Part shown: one piece after another, positions 34,630-43,629 of the stretch | How positions within the stretch are numbered: position 1 is the first letter of the stretch | Layout of the letters: each line of letters begins with the position of its first letter | DNA from: Bin87 sp965220105 | GTDB lineage: Bacteria > Chloroflexota > Dehalococcoidia > Lucifugimonadales > UBA3495 | DNA: 64,000 bases | Direction of reading: 5' to 3' | Assembly (NCBI GenBank): GCA_965220105.1 | Contig: OZ244811.1 | Coordinates: 3,596,001 to 3,660,000, forward strand | The notes under the pieces: model-generated | The model's database searches: none | What the model saw: the letters and a program-made list of their open reading frames with translations, nothing else | Told to the model about the DNA's origin: nothing | Position numbers and translations under genes: made by a program

Positions 34630-36207
34630 ATGGCTGACAACAACGTTCAAATCATAGGCCCCGTTCCTGCCCGGTATGCTGAAGTAGTATCCGAAGACGC
34701 CCTGGGTTTCGTTGCAGAGCTGCACCGCAAGTTCGAGACCACCAGGCGCCGGTTGATGCAGGCGAGGGCGCGCCGCCAAGCCGAGATTGACGCCGGCGCT
34801 ACTCCTGACTTCCTCACCGAAACCCGCAGCATGCGCGAGGGGGACTGGCGGGTGGCGCTGGCTCCTGCCGACCTGCGAAACCGCCGGGTGGAAATCACCG
34901 GCCCGTCGTCCAACCGCCGGATGGTCATCAACGCGCTCAACTGCGGGGCGCAGGTCTACATGACCGACTTCGAGGACGCGCATTCGCCGGCCTGGGCGCC
35001 AACGCTGGATGGGCAGTTGAACGTGCGTGACGCCTACCGGCGCACCATCAGCGACTCCACTCCGGAAGGGCGTCGGCACCAGATCAATGAAGAGACTGCC
35101 ACGCTGTGCGTCCGGCCCCGGGGTCTGCACCTGATGGAACGCCACGTTCTGGTCGACGGCGAAGCGGTGGCGGGCAGTTTCTTCGACTTCGGCCTCACCC
35201 TGTACCATAACCACCTGGCGCAGCGGAGCCACGGCACCGGCTCTTACTACTACCTGCCCAAGCTCCAGTCCCACCACGAGGCCCGTCTTTGGAACGACGT
35301 GTTCCGGTACGCCGAGGAACGCCTGGACATCCCGAGCGGCAGCATCAGCCCGACCGTACTCATCGAGCACATCCTGGCCGCCTTCGAGATGGAGGAAATC
35401 CTGTATGAGCTGCGGGAAAGGCCGGCAGGGCTGAACCTGGGTCGCTGGGATTACATATTCAGCGTCATCAAGGTGTTCAACAAGCGCGCCGACATGGTGT
35501 TCCCGGATCGGGCGCAGGTGACCATGGCGACCCACTTCCTGACCTCGGCCGCTCAGCTGCTGGTAAACACCTGCCACCGCCGCGGCGCTCACGCCCTGGG
35601 AGGCATGTCGGCGTTCATACCCAGGCGAGACGATGAAACCGCCAACGACGCCGCCTTCGCGCAGGTGCGGGCCGACAAGCAGCGGGAGGCCGGCCAGGGC
35701 TTTGATGGAGCGTGGATCGCCCACCCGGGTTTGGTAGCGCCGGTGCAGGACGTGTTCCAGGCGGCCTTCTCCGGCGACAACCAGCTGGGTGTCATCCCAG
35801 AGGTGCGGATCGCGCCGGACGACCTGTTGGAAGTGCCGGAAGGTCAGATTACCGAGGCAGGTCTGCGGAACAACGTCAGCGTGGCGTTGCAGTACGTGGA
35901 CGCCTGGACTCGCGGCAACGGCGCTGTTGCCATCTACGGCCTGATGGAAGACGCAGCCACCGCCGAAATTTCCCGGTCCCAGCTGTGGCAATGGATTAAC
36001 CATGGGTCGACGCTGGACGACGGACGGCTTGTTACCGCCGAGCTGTACCGCCAGGTCCGGGCCGAGGAAGTGGGTTCGCTATTGCAACAGCGGGGCTCTG
36101 AGGATCCCGGCTCGCTGGACAAGGCCGTAGAATTGCTGGACGAAATCGTGCTCGCGGAAGATTTCGTGGAATTCCTTACCCTACCGGGTTACCGATACTT
36201 GGACTAG
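34630..36207 (+). CDS. aceB: Malate synthase A
   Basis: 525 residues, the normal length of the A isoform. MREGDWRVALAPADLRNRRV (catalytic Arg region), CGAQVYMTDFEDAHSPAWAP (metal-binding Glu/Asp), LYHNHLAQRSHGTGSYYYLP, LKLQSHHEARLWNDVF-type segment, SPTVLIEHILAAFEMEEILY and GLNLGRWDYIFSVIKVF are diagnostic. It condenses glyoxylate and acetyl-CoA to malate in the glyoxylate bypass. Isocitrate lyase is not in the window, so the glyoxylate source is unknown. No strong ribosome binding site is visible (GGAAGCCCCAAAC before ATG). Confidence 0.95.
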   Translation: MADNNVQIIGPVPARYAEVVSEDALGFVAELHRKFETTRRRLMQARARRQAEIDAGATPDFLTETRSMREGDWRVALAPADLRNRRVEITGPSSNRRMVINALNCGAQVYMTDFEDAHSPAWAPTLDGQLNVRDAYRRTISDSTPEGRRHQINEETATLCVRPRGLHLMERHVLVDGEAVAGSFFDFGLTLYHNHLAQRSHGTGSYYYLPKLQSHHEARLWNDVFRYAEERLDIPSGSISPTVLIEHILAAFEMEEILYELRERPAGLNLGRWDYIFSVIKVFNKRADMVFPDRAQVTMATHFLTSAAQLLVNTCHRRGAHALGGMSAFIPRRDDETANDAAFAQVRADKQREAGQGFDGAWIAHPGLVAPVQDVFQAAFSGDNQLGVIPEVRIAPDDLLEVPEGQITEAGLRNNVSVALQYVDAWTRGNGAVAIYGLMEDAATAEISRSQLWQWINHGSTLDDGRLVTAELYRQVRAEEVGSLLQQRGSEDPGSLDKAVELLDEIVLAEDFVEFLTLPGYRYLD

Positions 36208-36241
36208 GGAAGCATCGGCCACAAAGACTCGGGCCGGCGGC

Positions 36242-36410
36242 GTCACGCGTATCCACTTTGTCATTGCGAGCGTAGCGTGGCAATCTCGTCGTCGTAGCAA
36301 CGGCGGTTCGCCGACGTGTGTTCAACCTCATCGAGATTGCCACGTCCCTCGGCGAGCTCGGGATGAGCGGGTGCTCCTCGCAATGACGGATTAAAGTGGG
36401 TACGCATGAG
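36242..36410. repeat. MITE-like element with terminal inverted repeats, copy 1
   Basis: 169 bp. The ends read GTCACGCGTATCCACT and AGTGGGTACGCATGAG, nearly complementary over 16 bp. Nested inside are GTCATTGCGAG ... GGCAATCTCG and CGAGATTGCC ... CTCGCAATGAC, so the whole element can fold on itself. A second copy of exactly the same length is at 55404-55572. Confidence 0.9.
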
Positions 36411-36464
36411 GGCCGGCGCCGGATTGACGGATTGGAGTCAGCAATACTCGGGAGCCTGGGCGCC

Positions 36465-37349
36465 ATGAAAATACACCTGGTTGACGGCACTTACGAATTG
36501 TTTCGGGCGCATTATTCGCCTCGTCCAAGTCGAACGGCGCCCGACGGCAGCGACGTCAAGGCCACCCATGGTCTGGCGCAGTCGCTGATTGCGTTACTCG
36601 GTCAGGATGAGGTCACCCACGTAGCCGTGGCCTTCGATACCGTGATCCGTTCTTTCCGGAATGATCTGTTCGACGGTTACAAGACCGGCGACGGCGTGGA
36701 ACCGGCCTTGCTGGTCCAATTTCCTTTGGCGGAGGCGATGACCGCAGCGCTAGGCATCACCGTGTGGCCCATGGACGAATTCGAAGCGGACGACGCCATC
36801 GCCACTGCGGCGGTCCGGCTCGCCGACTTCCCGGGAGTTGAGCAAGTGCTGATGTGCTCTCCGGACAAGGACCTGGCCCAGGTAGTGTCGGGAGACCGGA
36901 TCGTCATGCTGGACCGGCGCAAGGGGGAGGTGATGGACGAAGATGGAGTGGTGACCAAGTTTGGGGTGCCTCCGGAATCCATTCCGGATTACCTGGCGCT
37001 GGTGGGCGATGCCGCAGATGGCATCCCCGGTATACCGCGCTGGGGCGCACGATCTGCCGCCACCGTGCTGAGCCGCTACGGCGGCATCGGCCAGATTCCA
37101 TCCGACGTAAACGCCTGGGACGTCAAAGTCAGGGGCGGAGCCAGACTGAGCGAGTCGTTGGCCAACCAGCGAGACGACGCCATGCTGTACCGGAGACTGG
37201 CCACGCTGCGGCTGGACGTGCCACTGGCCGAAACGTCGCCGCACGAACTGGCCTGGCGCGGCCCACGGAAACCGGAGTTCGCAGAGTTGTGCGAATCGCT
37301 CGGCCTGGGTTCGTTGTCGAACAGGTTACCTTCACCCCGGAACGAATGA
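36465..37349 (+). CDS. 5'-3' exonuclease (FEN/PolA N-terminal domain type)
   Basis: 294 residues: MKIHLVDGTYELFRAHYS, VAVAFDTVIRSFRNDLFDGY, DEFEADDAIATAAVRLAD (acidic cluster), LMCSPDKDLAQVVSGDRIVM, YLALVGDAADGIPGIPRWGA (helix-hairpin-helix with the last Asp pair). These are the metal ligands of the flap endonuclease family. It stands alone with no polymerase fused, as in bacterial ExoIX-like proteins. The ATG at 36465 matches the family start exactly. The coding sequence runs into a hairpin that includes its stop codon. Confidence 0.9.
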   Translation: MKIHLVDGTYELFRAHYSPRPSRTAPDGSDVKATHGLAQSLIALLGQDEVTHVAVAFDTVIRSFRNDLFDGYKTGDGVEPALLVQFPLAEAMTAALGITVWPMDEFEADDAIATAAVRLADFPGVEQVLMCSPDKDLAQVVSGDRIVMLDRRKGEVMDEDGVVTKFGVPPESIPDYLALVGDAADGIPGIPRWGARSAATVLSRYGGIGQIPSDVNAWDVKVRGGARLSESLANQRDDAMLYRRLATLRLDVPLAETSPHELAWRGPRKPEFAELCESLGLGSLSNRLPSPRNE

Positions 37350-37375
37350 CGCTCCCCGGGAGACGGGGAGCGTCA
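37347..37375. terminator. Hairpin between convergent genes, likely terminator
   Basis: An 11-bp perfect stem TGACGCTCCCC / GGGGAGCGTCA. The stop codon of the exonuclease gene forms the base of the stem. Only weak T-runs flank it. Confidence 0.6.
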
Positions 37376-37406
37376 GATTTGCTATTGGATCGAGATTCCC
37401 GATGCG

Positions 37407-38849
37407 TTACGACTGAGCGGCGGCGGCGAGCCTTTGAATCTCGGCAGCGCCTTCCTCAGCAGTGGGCGCCCAGGCGGCCCGCGCCTCGGCAAACAACCGA
37501 CGGGAGGCGTCGGGATTTCCCTGCACGGAATCGGCTTCGAGACGGCCCATCCAATAGGTGTCCCGCACCGATGAACGGCGGCTGAGGCGTTCGTCCAGCA
37601 TGGATTTGGCCTCGTCGTACATGCCAGCGCGGATGTAGGTCTCCAGGAGGGTATCTTCGAACACTTCACGCTGGGCATGGCTGCCGCCGATGCGGGCCAG
37701 CATGGGGTAGGTCGGCCCCATCTCTCGGGCGGCCTCGGCGTAGTCCCCGGCGGCGAAAGCGGCGGCGCCGCGAGCGATGGGCAGGATCATCTCGCGAGCC
37801 AGATCGTCGCCCTTTTCGCCCTGGGCGGTGAGCCGGTCAACGAGGCGCTGGGTGGCTTCGGCATCACCGGCGCCGGCGAAGGCCAGGGCGGCATGACAGT
37901 CGCGGAACGCGGCGCCGGGACTGTCGGCGGCGGGTTCGGCCTGGTCGCGCACCTCATCCCAGGGTTTACCAGGGGTTTCCCTGGAGTACATCTGTAATCG
38001 CCACATAAAGGAAGCGGAGTCCGCCAGGTTGGCCAGGTTGCGGGCTTTCACGCCGGGTCGAATGTGGGTCTCGTAGAGGTCGAGGGCTTGCTGGTAACGT
38101 CCCTGGGCCAGTTCAAACAGGGCCAGGTGCCAGGACAGGTGGGTGTTGTAGGACGCGCGACGATCGAAGCCGTCCAGCCAGTCGGCCAGCCACTGACCAC
38201 CGTTGGCGGCGTCGCCCTGCTCAAAGTAGGAATGGGTTACCGAGTGACAGGCCACAGCATTCTGGGGGTTACCCTCCAGGGAGCGGGTGGCCAGGTCCAT
38301 GGCTTTTTCGGGTTGATTGGTCTCGTGGTGGGCAAAGGCGTATTGACCCAGAAAGGCCCAGTCGTCGCCGTTGAAGGGCGCTACCCTGGTCATCATCTTC
38401 ATCAGATGATTGGGAAAGTCGGGGACGCCAGCGCCGAAACAACCCAGCATGTAGAGTCGTTGGGCAACGCGCAAGGCGAGGGTGTCGGTGGGAAAGTCAC
38501 CCAAGTGTTCGTGGATGATACTGATGGCCTCGGTGCCCTTGCCATGGGTGAAGGCGTGCATGTATTGGGCAGCCTGGCGCTCCTGGCGGGAGGCGTCGGC
38601 AGACAGCTCCACCGCCTTTTCCGCGGCGGCGCGGGCGCCGGGAATATCCAGCTGCAAGTTCAGCACGTAGGCGAGGACGACGTGGGCCATGGCAAACCCG
38701 TCGTCAGCCTCGACGGCGGCCCGCAGCTTGGGCTCCGGCCCGTAGTTCTGGGAGAGGACCAGGTCGAGACCCTCCTGGTACAGGTCGGCGGCGGACGGTG
38801 AGGAGGTGGAGATGGCAAGTCCGTTACGCCTGGTTACCATAGCGCACAT
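37407..38849 (-). CDS. Tetratricopeptide repeat protein (TTC38-like)
   Basis: 480 residues of helical repeats: ALVLAYVLNLQLDIPGARAA-like units, QAAQYMHAFTHGKGTEAISI, WAFLGQYAFAHHETNQPEKA, VACHSVTHSYFEQGDAANGG, YNTHLSWHLALFELAQGRYQ. The HHETN, HSVTH and HLSWHLALFEL segments are those of the TTC38 family, a long TPR protein of unknown function in bacteria and animals. AAGGAGG lies 8 nt before ATG 38849. No signal peptide is seen, so it is cytosolic. Confidence 0.85.
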   Translation of the reverse strand: MCAMVTRRNGLAISTSSPSAADLYQEGLDLVLSQNYGPEPKLRAAVEADDGFAMAHVVLAYVLNLQLDIPGARAAAEKAVELSADASRQERQAAQYMHAFTHGKGTEAISIIHEHLGDFPTDTLALRVAQRLYMLGCFGAGVPDFPNHLMKMMTRVAPFNGDDWAFLGQYAFAHHETNQPEKAMDLATRSLEGNPQNAVACHSVTHSYFEQGDAANGGQWLADWLDGFDRRASYNTHLSWHLALFELAQGRYQQALDLYETHIRPGVKARNLANLADSASFMWRLQMYSRETPGKPWDEVRDQAEPAADSPGAAFRDCHAALAFAGAGDAEATQRLVDRLTAQGEKGDDLAREMILPIARGAAAFAAGDYAEAAREMGPTYPMLARIGGSHAQREVFEDTLLETYIRAGMYDEAKSMLDERLSRRSSVRDTYWMGRLEADSVQGNPDASRRLFAEARAAWAPTAEEGAAEIQRLAAAAQS

Positions 38850-38982
38850 TGGTTCGGCCTCCTTGGGATTTTGGGTGGGTAATTGAAGATTACCACAGGG
38901 CGACGGAGGGTGTCATGGCTGGCGTTCCACTTCCGAGGAAATTTCGCTACTGAGGAATCGCCGGATGTGTTGCTGAAAACAG

Positions 38983-39015
38983 CAGACGCCGCGACGTAAT
39001 TCGTCGCGGCGTCTG
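38983..39015 (-). terminator. Intrinsic terminator of the small membrane gene
   Basis: A 14-bp perfect stem CAGACGCCGCGACG / CGTCGCGGCGTCTG with loop TAATT. On the minus strand it is followed by CTGTTTTC. It lies about 90 bp after the stop of the gene at 39108. Confidence 0.7.
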
Positions 39016-39107
39016 TGGAATCTGTTGGAGGGCAAAGTTGTGCTCTTGTCCGGACCGGGCAGAGGCAATTAACTGGCAAGTCTGCCCTACGGTAGTCAAG
39101 CGACTGG

Positions 39108-39560
39108 TCACTGTCCAAAGATGGAATGACAAGCCATAACCACGCCTGCGAAATATTCGTAGGCAGTCTGAGGATCGTCGCCGGCTTGACGGTGCAGTGC
39201 TTCCCAAGCAGCATATACGCCTCCTTGGTTTGCAATGGCTTGCTTCACTACGTTACAAGGTTCGCTTGCTTGATCGTTCCAGTGCAGACGGAATACCTCA
39301 TCCCACCCAGCCCGGAACTCCGGGGTGCTCATCATTTCCGTCGTGAGATGCTGGCTAGCTATCGCAGGGCTTGGATCTGACAGTGGTTCCGCAACGCTCG
39401 AGTTCAAGTACTCTCCTCTACCCGACAGCGACGCCACGATGAGGAATATGACGAAAAGCCCCCCAACGATTAGAGCGGCTTTGGTACGCGGACGACGCCT
39501 GCTCCACCAAACAGAAAACTTTTCGCCAAAAGTAGGCGGTGGCTGGTTTGACACGTTCAT
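39108..39560 (-). CDS. Hypothetical membrane protein
   Basis: About 150 residues starting MNVSNQPPPTFGEKFSVWWS, then a membrane segment (AALIVGGLFVIFLIVASLSG) and a soluble domain with paired Cys (EPCNVVKQAIANQGG and VVMACHSIFGQ). The in-frame region upstream to 39662 contains a second hydrophobic stretch (GFIGLLLTQFWWAYWISHAL), so a longer two-pass form is possible. Neither start has a strong ribosome binding site. The family is not recognised. Codon use is less GC-rich than its neighbours. The gap 39561-39961 holds nothing else. Confidence 0.5.
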   Translation of the reverse strand: MNVSNQPPPTFGEKFSVWWSRRRPRTKAALIVGGLFVIFLIVASLSGRGEYLNSSVAEPLSDPSPAIASQHLTTEMMSTPEFRAGWDEVFRLHWNDQASEPCNVVKQAIANQGGVYAAWEALHRQAGDDPQTAYEYFAGVVMACHSIFGQ

Positions 39561-39961
39561 GGCCCTCACCAATGCGTGGCTTATCCAATAAGCCCACCAG
39601 AACTGGGTAAGAAGTAATCCGATGAAACCTTCGGACACCCCACCACACTTTGCCCAATTCATTGGCGAGTGTAACCCAAGAGATATGCACCGTCTATCCT
39701 CCGAAACGGAGAATGCGACTGTTAGCGATGTGCCGCGATGATAAGGACCTTAACATTCGCCTTGTGTTACGACCGAACCAACAGCCGGGCCATCGGCTAT
39801 CCACTTCCCCAGGGTCTTTCCATCCTCGGCAGCGGTCTCGCTGATCCTCTGGTGGCGAACCCGACAAAACAGGGGTTGGCGATCTCTCGAAGTGTCCAGC
39901 GTGAGCGCGAAGAATAGTTCCGGGGGACGATAGACGGGCGCTGTGATCGGCCCCAGACCGA

Positions 39962-41218
39962 CTACACCGCCCCTGCCGCCTCCAGCTCGGCCAGTTGCTC
40001 CGACGTCAGGCCGCCGAGGGTGCAGAGGATTTCGGCGTTGTGCTGGCCCAGGGTAGGCGGGATGCCGGCGTCCGATGGACGGCAGGCGGTGAGCTGAATG
40101 GGCGTGGCCAGCGAGCGGAAGGCGCCACCCAGGGTATCCCCGGTCTCTACGAACATGCCACGGGCTTCAAGTTGGGGACAGTCGGCCAGGTCGGCAATGC
40201 TTTGGGCGACGCCCATCGAGAAGCCGATCTCGGTGAGTTTGCCCGCGACCTCCCACTTGGGGCGTTGCGTCGTCCAGGTTTCGATGGCGGGGATCATGTC
40301 ATCGAAGACGAAATCGGCATCGGGAAACTGTTGCAGGTAACGCTCGTCATGTTCGGGCAGGTCGGTGCGATCCACCAGTTGCCACAGTGCGGCCAGGCGC
40401 TGGGGGCTGCGGACGCCGGCCATCACCACGTAACCGTCGGCAGCGCGCAGGACCAGGCCCGGGTTGAGCGTGGCCTGCCGGGTGCGCCCAGGAGTTTGAC
40501 CAGTGGCCTGGAAGGCGTTCATGTTGCTGATGACATGGGAGACCATACATTCGTACATCGCAACGTCGACGTGCTGGCCGTGGCCAGTCTGTCGGCGGGT
40601 TTCCAGAGCCAGCACGATGCCCAGAGCCGCCCAGACGCCGGGCACGGAATCGCCCATGTTGTCGCCGACCGCCTGAGGCGGGCCGCCGGGAGCGCCGGTG
40701 ATATCCATCCAGCCCGACATGGCCTGGATGGCCAGGTTGTTGGCCGGCCAATCGGAGTAGGGGCCTCGGGCGCCGTCGCCGTATCCGGTAATCTCCGCGT
40801 AGATGAGGCGTGAATTGATTTCGCTCAACCGGTCGTAGCCCAGCCCCAGCCGCCGGAAGGCTCCGGGACCCCAGTTATCCAGCAGCACGTCGGAGTTGGC
40901 GACGAGACTCTCGAAGGCAGACTTGCAGGTAGGGTTTCGCAGGTCCAGCGTGACGCTCTTTTTGTTGCGGTTAACGCCGAGGAAACGGCTGCTGACCTGG
41001 CCCGGATTGGAGCCGCCATCGCCGTTTGCGGAGATGAAAGGGCCGCGACCACGGGCCAGGTCGCCGCTGCGGGGTCGCTCAATCTTGATTACGTCGGCGC
41101 CCATGTCGGCGAGAATCAGCGAGCAGAATGGGCCGGCCACGATGTGGGTGGCGTCGAGGACGCGGATACCCTGCAGGGGAAGGGGCAGGCCGGAGTTATT
41201 GTCGAAGTTGGTGGGCAT
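39962..41218 (-). CDS. CaiB/BaiF (type III) CoA-transferase family protein
   Basis: 418 residues. LQGIRVLDATHIVAGPFCSL, LADMGADVIKIERPRSGDLA, FLGVNRNKKSVTLDLRNPTC, DVLLDNWGPGAFRRLGLGYD, QAMSGWMDITGAPGGPPQAV and the C-terminal GIPPTLGQHNAEIL define family III. The position that normally holds the catalytic Asp before the QAMSG segment reads Asn (PANNLAIQAMSG), so standard acyl-enzyme chemistry is doubtful. GAGGT precedes ATG 41218. It lies on the same strand downstream of the mutase cluster and may handle the acyl-CoA of that pathway. Confidence 0.88.
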   Translation of the reverse strand: MPTNFDNNSGLPLPLQGIRVLDATHIVAGPFCSLILADMGADVIKIERPRSGDLARGRGPFISANGDGGSNPGQVSSRFLGVNRNKKSVTLDLRNPTCKSAFESLVANSDVLLDNWGPGAFRRLGLGYDRLSEINSRLIYAEITGYGDGARGPYSDWPANNLAIQAMSGWMDITGAPGGPPQAVGDNMGDSVPGVWAALGIVLALETRRQTGHGQHVDVAMYECMVSHVISNMNAFQATGQTPGRTRQATLNPGLVLRAADGYVVMAGVRSPQRLAALWQLVDRTDLPEHDERYLQQFPDADFVFDDMIPAIETWTTQRPKWEVAGKLTEIGFSMGVAQSIADLADCPQLEARGMFVETGDTLGGAFRSLATPIQLTACRPSDAGIPPTLGQHNAEILCTLGGLTSEQLAELEAAGAV

Positions 41219-41270
41219 GTCTGTAACCTCACGGGGATGGGATTTTGGAGACGTGGAAGCCTCGGGATTT

Positions 41271-41310
41271 TCACCCTCACCCCAACCCTCTCCCATCGAG
41301 GGAGAGGGAG
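41271..41310. repeat. Short interspersed palindrome, family A
   Basis: TTCACCCTCACCCCAACCCT then CTCCCATCGAGGGAGAGGGA. It lies between the CoA-transferase and MBL genes. Confidence 0.88.
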
Positions 41311-41369
41311 TAATTTGTCTCTGCTGGGCTCCCCCGTGACTACCTCGCCGGGCGTCCCAGGCGCGGGCA

Positions 41370-42152
41370 TTATGACACGTACTCGGCCAGGGAGCGCAGG
41401 GCGGCCCGGGAGCCGCGACGCATGGGCAGGAAGTGGCTGAAGCAGATGGTGTCGAAGTCCAGAGCGGCCATTTTACGCACCGACTCCCGGGCGGTATCCA
41501 TGTCACTCGTGAAATATTTGGACGGCAGGGTAACTCGATCGCCGCGGCGCTGCAGCGCGTCGCCAACGATGAGGACGCCCTCGTTGGGGAAGTGCAGACT
41601 GATGCTGCCTGGCGTGTGGCCCGGCGTGTGGATGACGCGCGCGCCACCCAAAAGGGGCAAAGTGTCGCCTCCTTCAAGAGGTGAGACGGAGGGTATCGCC
41701 GGCGGGTGCAGGGCCCTGATCAACGGCCACAGCATGGCGCGCAGCCACCACTGTTGTACGGGGTTGGGGACGTTTCGGCCCGACTCCTGGCGGAGGTTGG
41801 GCACCTCAACGTGGTGGGCTTCCACCGGCGTGCCGGTGGCGCGCTGCAATCCGGCCATACCGCCGATGTGATCCAGGTGGTAGTGGGTGGAAATAAGTCG
41901 GGTCACAGAGGCCGGCTGGTGCCCGAGGCGCTCCAGAAATTTCAGCAGGCGCCGGCTGTGAATGCGCCATCCGCTATCAATCAGCGCAACGGATGGTCGG
42001 TCGCCGCCGTTAGGTTCCGGTTCGCCGGCGCGGGGGCTGGCCGGGGTGACGACAATGAAAACGCTCGTGGTGTACAGGGAGCGTTGGTGCAGTCCGGGGA
42101 TAATCTCGCCGACTTCGACGCGAGGGCCGGGTATGCGTGGGTAGCGGAGCAC
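41370..42152 (-). CDS. Metallo-beta-lactamase fold hydrolase
   Basis: 260 residues with STHYHLDHIGGMAGL (first metal motif), VIHTPGHTPGSISLHF, LIVGDALQRRGD and ICFSHFLPM (last His). It belongs to the large MBL group acting on thioesters, lactones or phosphodiesters. The gene is 24 bp from the CoA ligase on the same strand and probably belongs to the same operon, perhaps as an acyl-CoA thioesterase; this is inference. Confidence 0.82.
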   Translation of the reverse strand: MLRYPRIPGPRVEVGEIIPGLHQRSLYTTSVFIVVTPASPRAGEPEPNGGDRPSVALIDSGWRIHSRRLLKFLERLGHQPASVTRLISTHYHLDHIGGMAGLQRATGTPVEAHHVEVPNLRQESGRNVPNPVQQWWLRAMLWPLIRALHPPAIPSVSPLEGGDTLPLLGGARVIHTPGHTPGSISLHFPNEGVLIVGDALQRRGDRVTLPSKYFTSDMDTARESVRKMAALDFDTICFSHFLPMRRGSRAALRSLAEYVS

Positions 42153-42176
42153 GGCAACATCGCCACGCCGACGGCG

Positions 42177-43583
42177 TTAGCGGAGGTCGATGACGCGGCG
42201 GGCCTTGAACTGGGTGCGCTCGAATTCACCCTCCGGTTTCAATTCGACGGACACACCGACTCCCAGGGCGCGTCGCAGCGCAGCGGCGATATCATCCCGC
42301 AGAGCGTCCAGCCCCGTGGGCCCGACCTCGCCAGCGGACGCCCACACGGGGGCTGCCACCTCGGTTTGCACGGTCAGCCGGTCGAGATAGCCCCGTTCGC
42401 GTTCCACCACCAGACGGAACTCACCACCGAAGGCGTCCATGGCGCGCAGCACGTCTTCAATGCGCGAAGGAAAGACGTTCTGGCCGCGGATGATCAGCAT
42501 GTCGTCAGCGCGCCCGTAGATTCCGGATGTCAGCGTAGGGTAGGTGCGACCGCATGGGCAGTCGACCATCTCCCAGCGGGCGATGTCACCCGACCAGTAG
42601 CGAATCATCGGCTGGGATTCACGCTCCAGATGGGTGTAGACGGGCACGCCCTCACCACCCATGGGCACCAAGTCGTGCGTATCCGGGTCGACCAATTGGG
42701 TGTAGACGATATCCTGCCACAGGTGCATACCGCGAGACAGGTGGCGGCAACCGCCGTTGGTCATCCAGGGCGTCATCTCGGCCATGCTGCCCTGGTCGAC
42801 CACGTAGCATCCGAAGGCATCTTCGATGGCCTGGCGCGTGGCCGGCACGCTGGCGCCGGGCTCACCGCTGAAGAACATCAGCCGGAACGCAAAATCGGTG
42901 CGAGGGTTCACGCCCATTTCGCGGGCAGTTTCGGCCAGGTAGAGGGCATAGGACGGGGTGGCGTAAAGGACAGTGGGCCGTACCATCTGGGCCCATTCCA
43001 CGGCGCGCTCGGTCTGGCCCGGAGCGCCGGCGCCGAAGGGAAAGCAGGCCGCGCCCAGGCGTTCCGCACCCACCAGCGCGCCCCAACTGCCAACGTAGAG
43101 GCTGAACACAGCGGCCACCATTACGGTGTCAGTGGGGCGAACGCCGGCGGCCCAGAGGATGCGAGCGTGCGCCTCACCGATGCGGTCCCAGTCGCCACGA
43201 CTGATGCCGAAGACGGTGGGTCGACCGGTAGTGCCGGAGGTTCCGTGCAGTCGGTAGACCTGCTCCGGCGGTACGCAGAGGAAGCGGCCGAAGGGCGGAT
43301 GGACTTCCTGTTCCTGGCGCACGTGGTCTTTGGTCAGGATGGGGAGCTGGGCAAATTCTTCCAAACTGCGGATGTTGGACGGGTCTAACGGGGAATCCTG
43401 CCAGAACTCCCGGTAGAATCCGCTATGCTGCCAGGCGTAGCGCAGCTGGCCGCTCAGACGCTCCAGGATGACGGCGTCCCGGTCGGCCGGCGGCATGGTT
43501 TCCAGCTGGGCGTTCCAGTGCTCGGCGCTGGAGTCTGGGACGTAGGCGGAGTCGTATTGCGGCGGCCAGGCTGGATGGGACAT
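42177..43583 (-). CDS. PaaK-like CoA ligase, candidate 2-hydroxyisobutyrate-CoA ligase
   Basis: 468 residues of the phenylacetate-CoA ligase branch of the ANL family: RYAWQHSGFYREFWQD, YRLHGTSGTTGRPTVFGI (P-loop), MFFSGEPGASVPATRQAIED, DQGSMAEMTPWM, YWSGDIARWEM, YGRADDMLIIRGQNVFPSRI (hinge) and EFERTQFKARRVIDLR (C-terminal Lys region). It activates an organic acid with ATP and CoA. In the known 2-hydroxyisobutyrate pathway the acid is activated by a PaaK-like ligase whose gene sits with hcmA and hcmB. The same arrangement is seen here, so that assignment is preferred, but residues fixing the substrate were not checked. Confidence 0.8.
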   Translation of the reverse strand: MSHPAWPPQYDSAYVPDSSAEHWNAQLETMPPADRDAVILERLSGQLRYAWQHSGFYREFWQDSPLDPSNIRSLEEFAQLPILTKDHVRQEQEVHPPFGRFLCVPPEQVYRLHGTSGTTGRPTVFGISRGDWDRIGEAHARILWAAGVRPTDTVMVAAVFSLYVGSWGALVGAERLGAACFPFGAGAPGQTERAVEWAQMVRPTVLYATPSYALYLAETAREMGVNPRTDFAFRLMFFSGEPGASVPATRQAIEDAFGCYVVDQGSMAEMTPWMTNGGCRHLSRGMHLWQDIVYTQLVDPDTHDLVPMGGEGVPVYTHLERESQPMIRYWSGDIARWEMVDCPCGRTYPTLTSGIYGRADDMLIIRGQNVFPSRIEDVLRAMDAFGGEFRLVVERERGYLDRLTVQTEVAAPVWASAGEVGPTGLDALRDDIAAALRRALGVGVSVELKPEGEFERTQFKARRVIDLR

Positions 43584-43598
43584 GAGATTTCGCCCTCG

Positions 43599-43629
43599 CC
43601 CTCACCCTCGCCCATCAAGGGAGAGGGGA
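43599..43629. repeat. Short interspersed palindrome, family A, inside a coding end
   Basis: CCCTCACCCTCGCCCATCA then AGGGAGAGGGG. It has inserted at the 3' end of the B12-binding subunit gene and supplies its last residues (SLDGRG) and stop. Confidence 0.8.

Noticed and set aside
41706..43388. A 560-codon plus-strand frame opposite the MBL and CoA ligase genes
   Set aside because: Antisense of two genes with clear motifs; no motif of its own.
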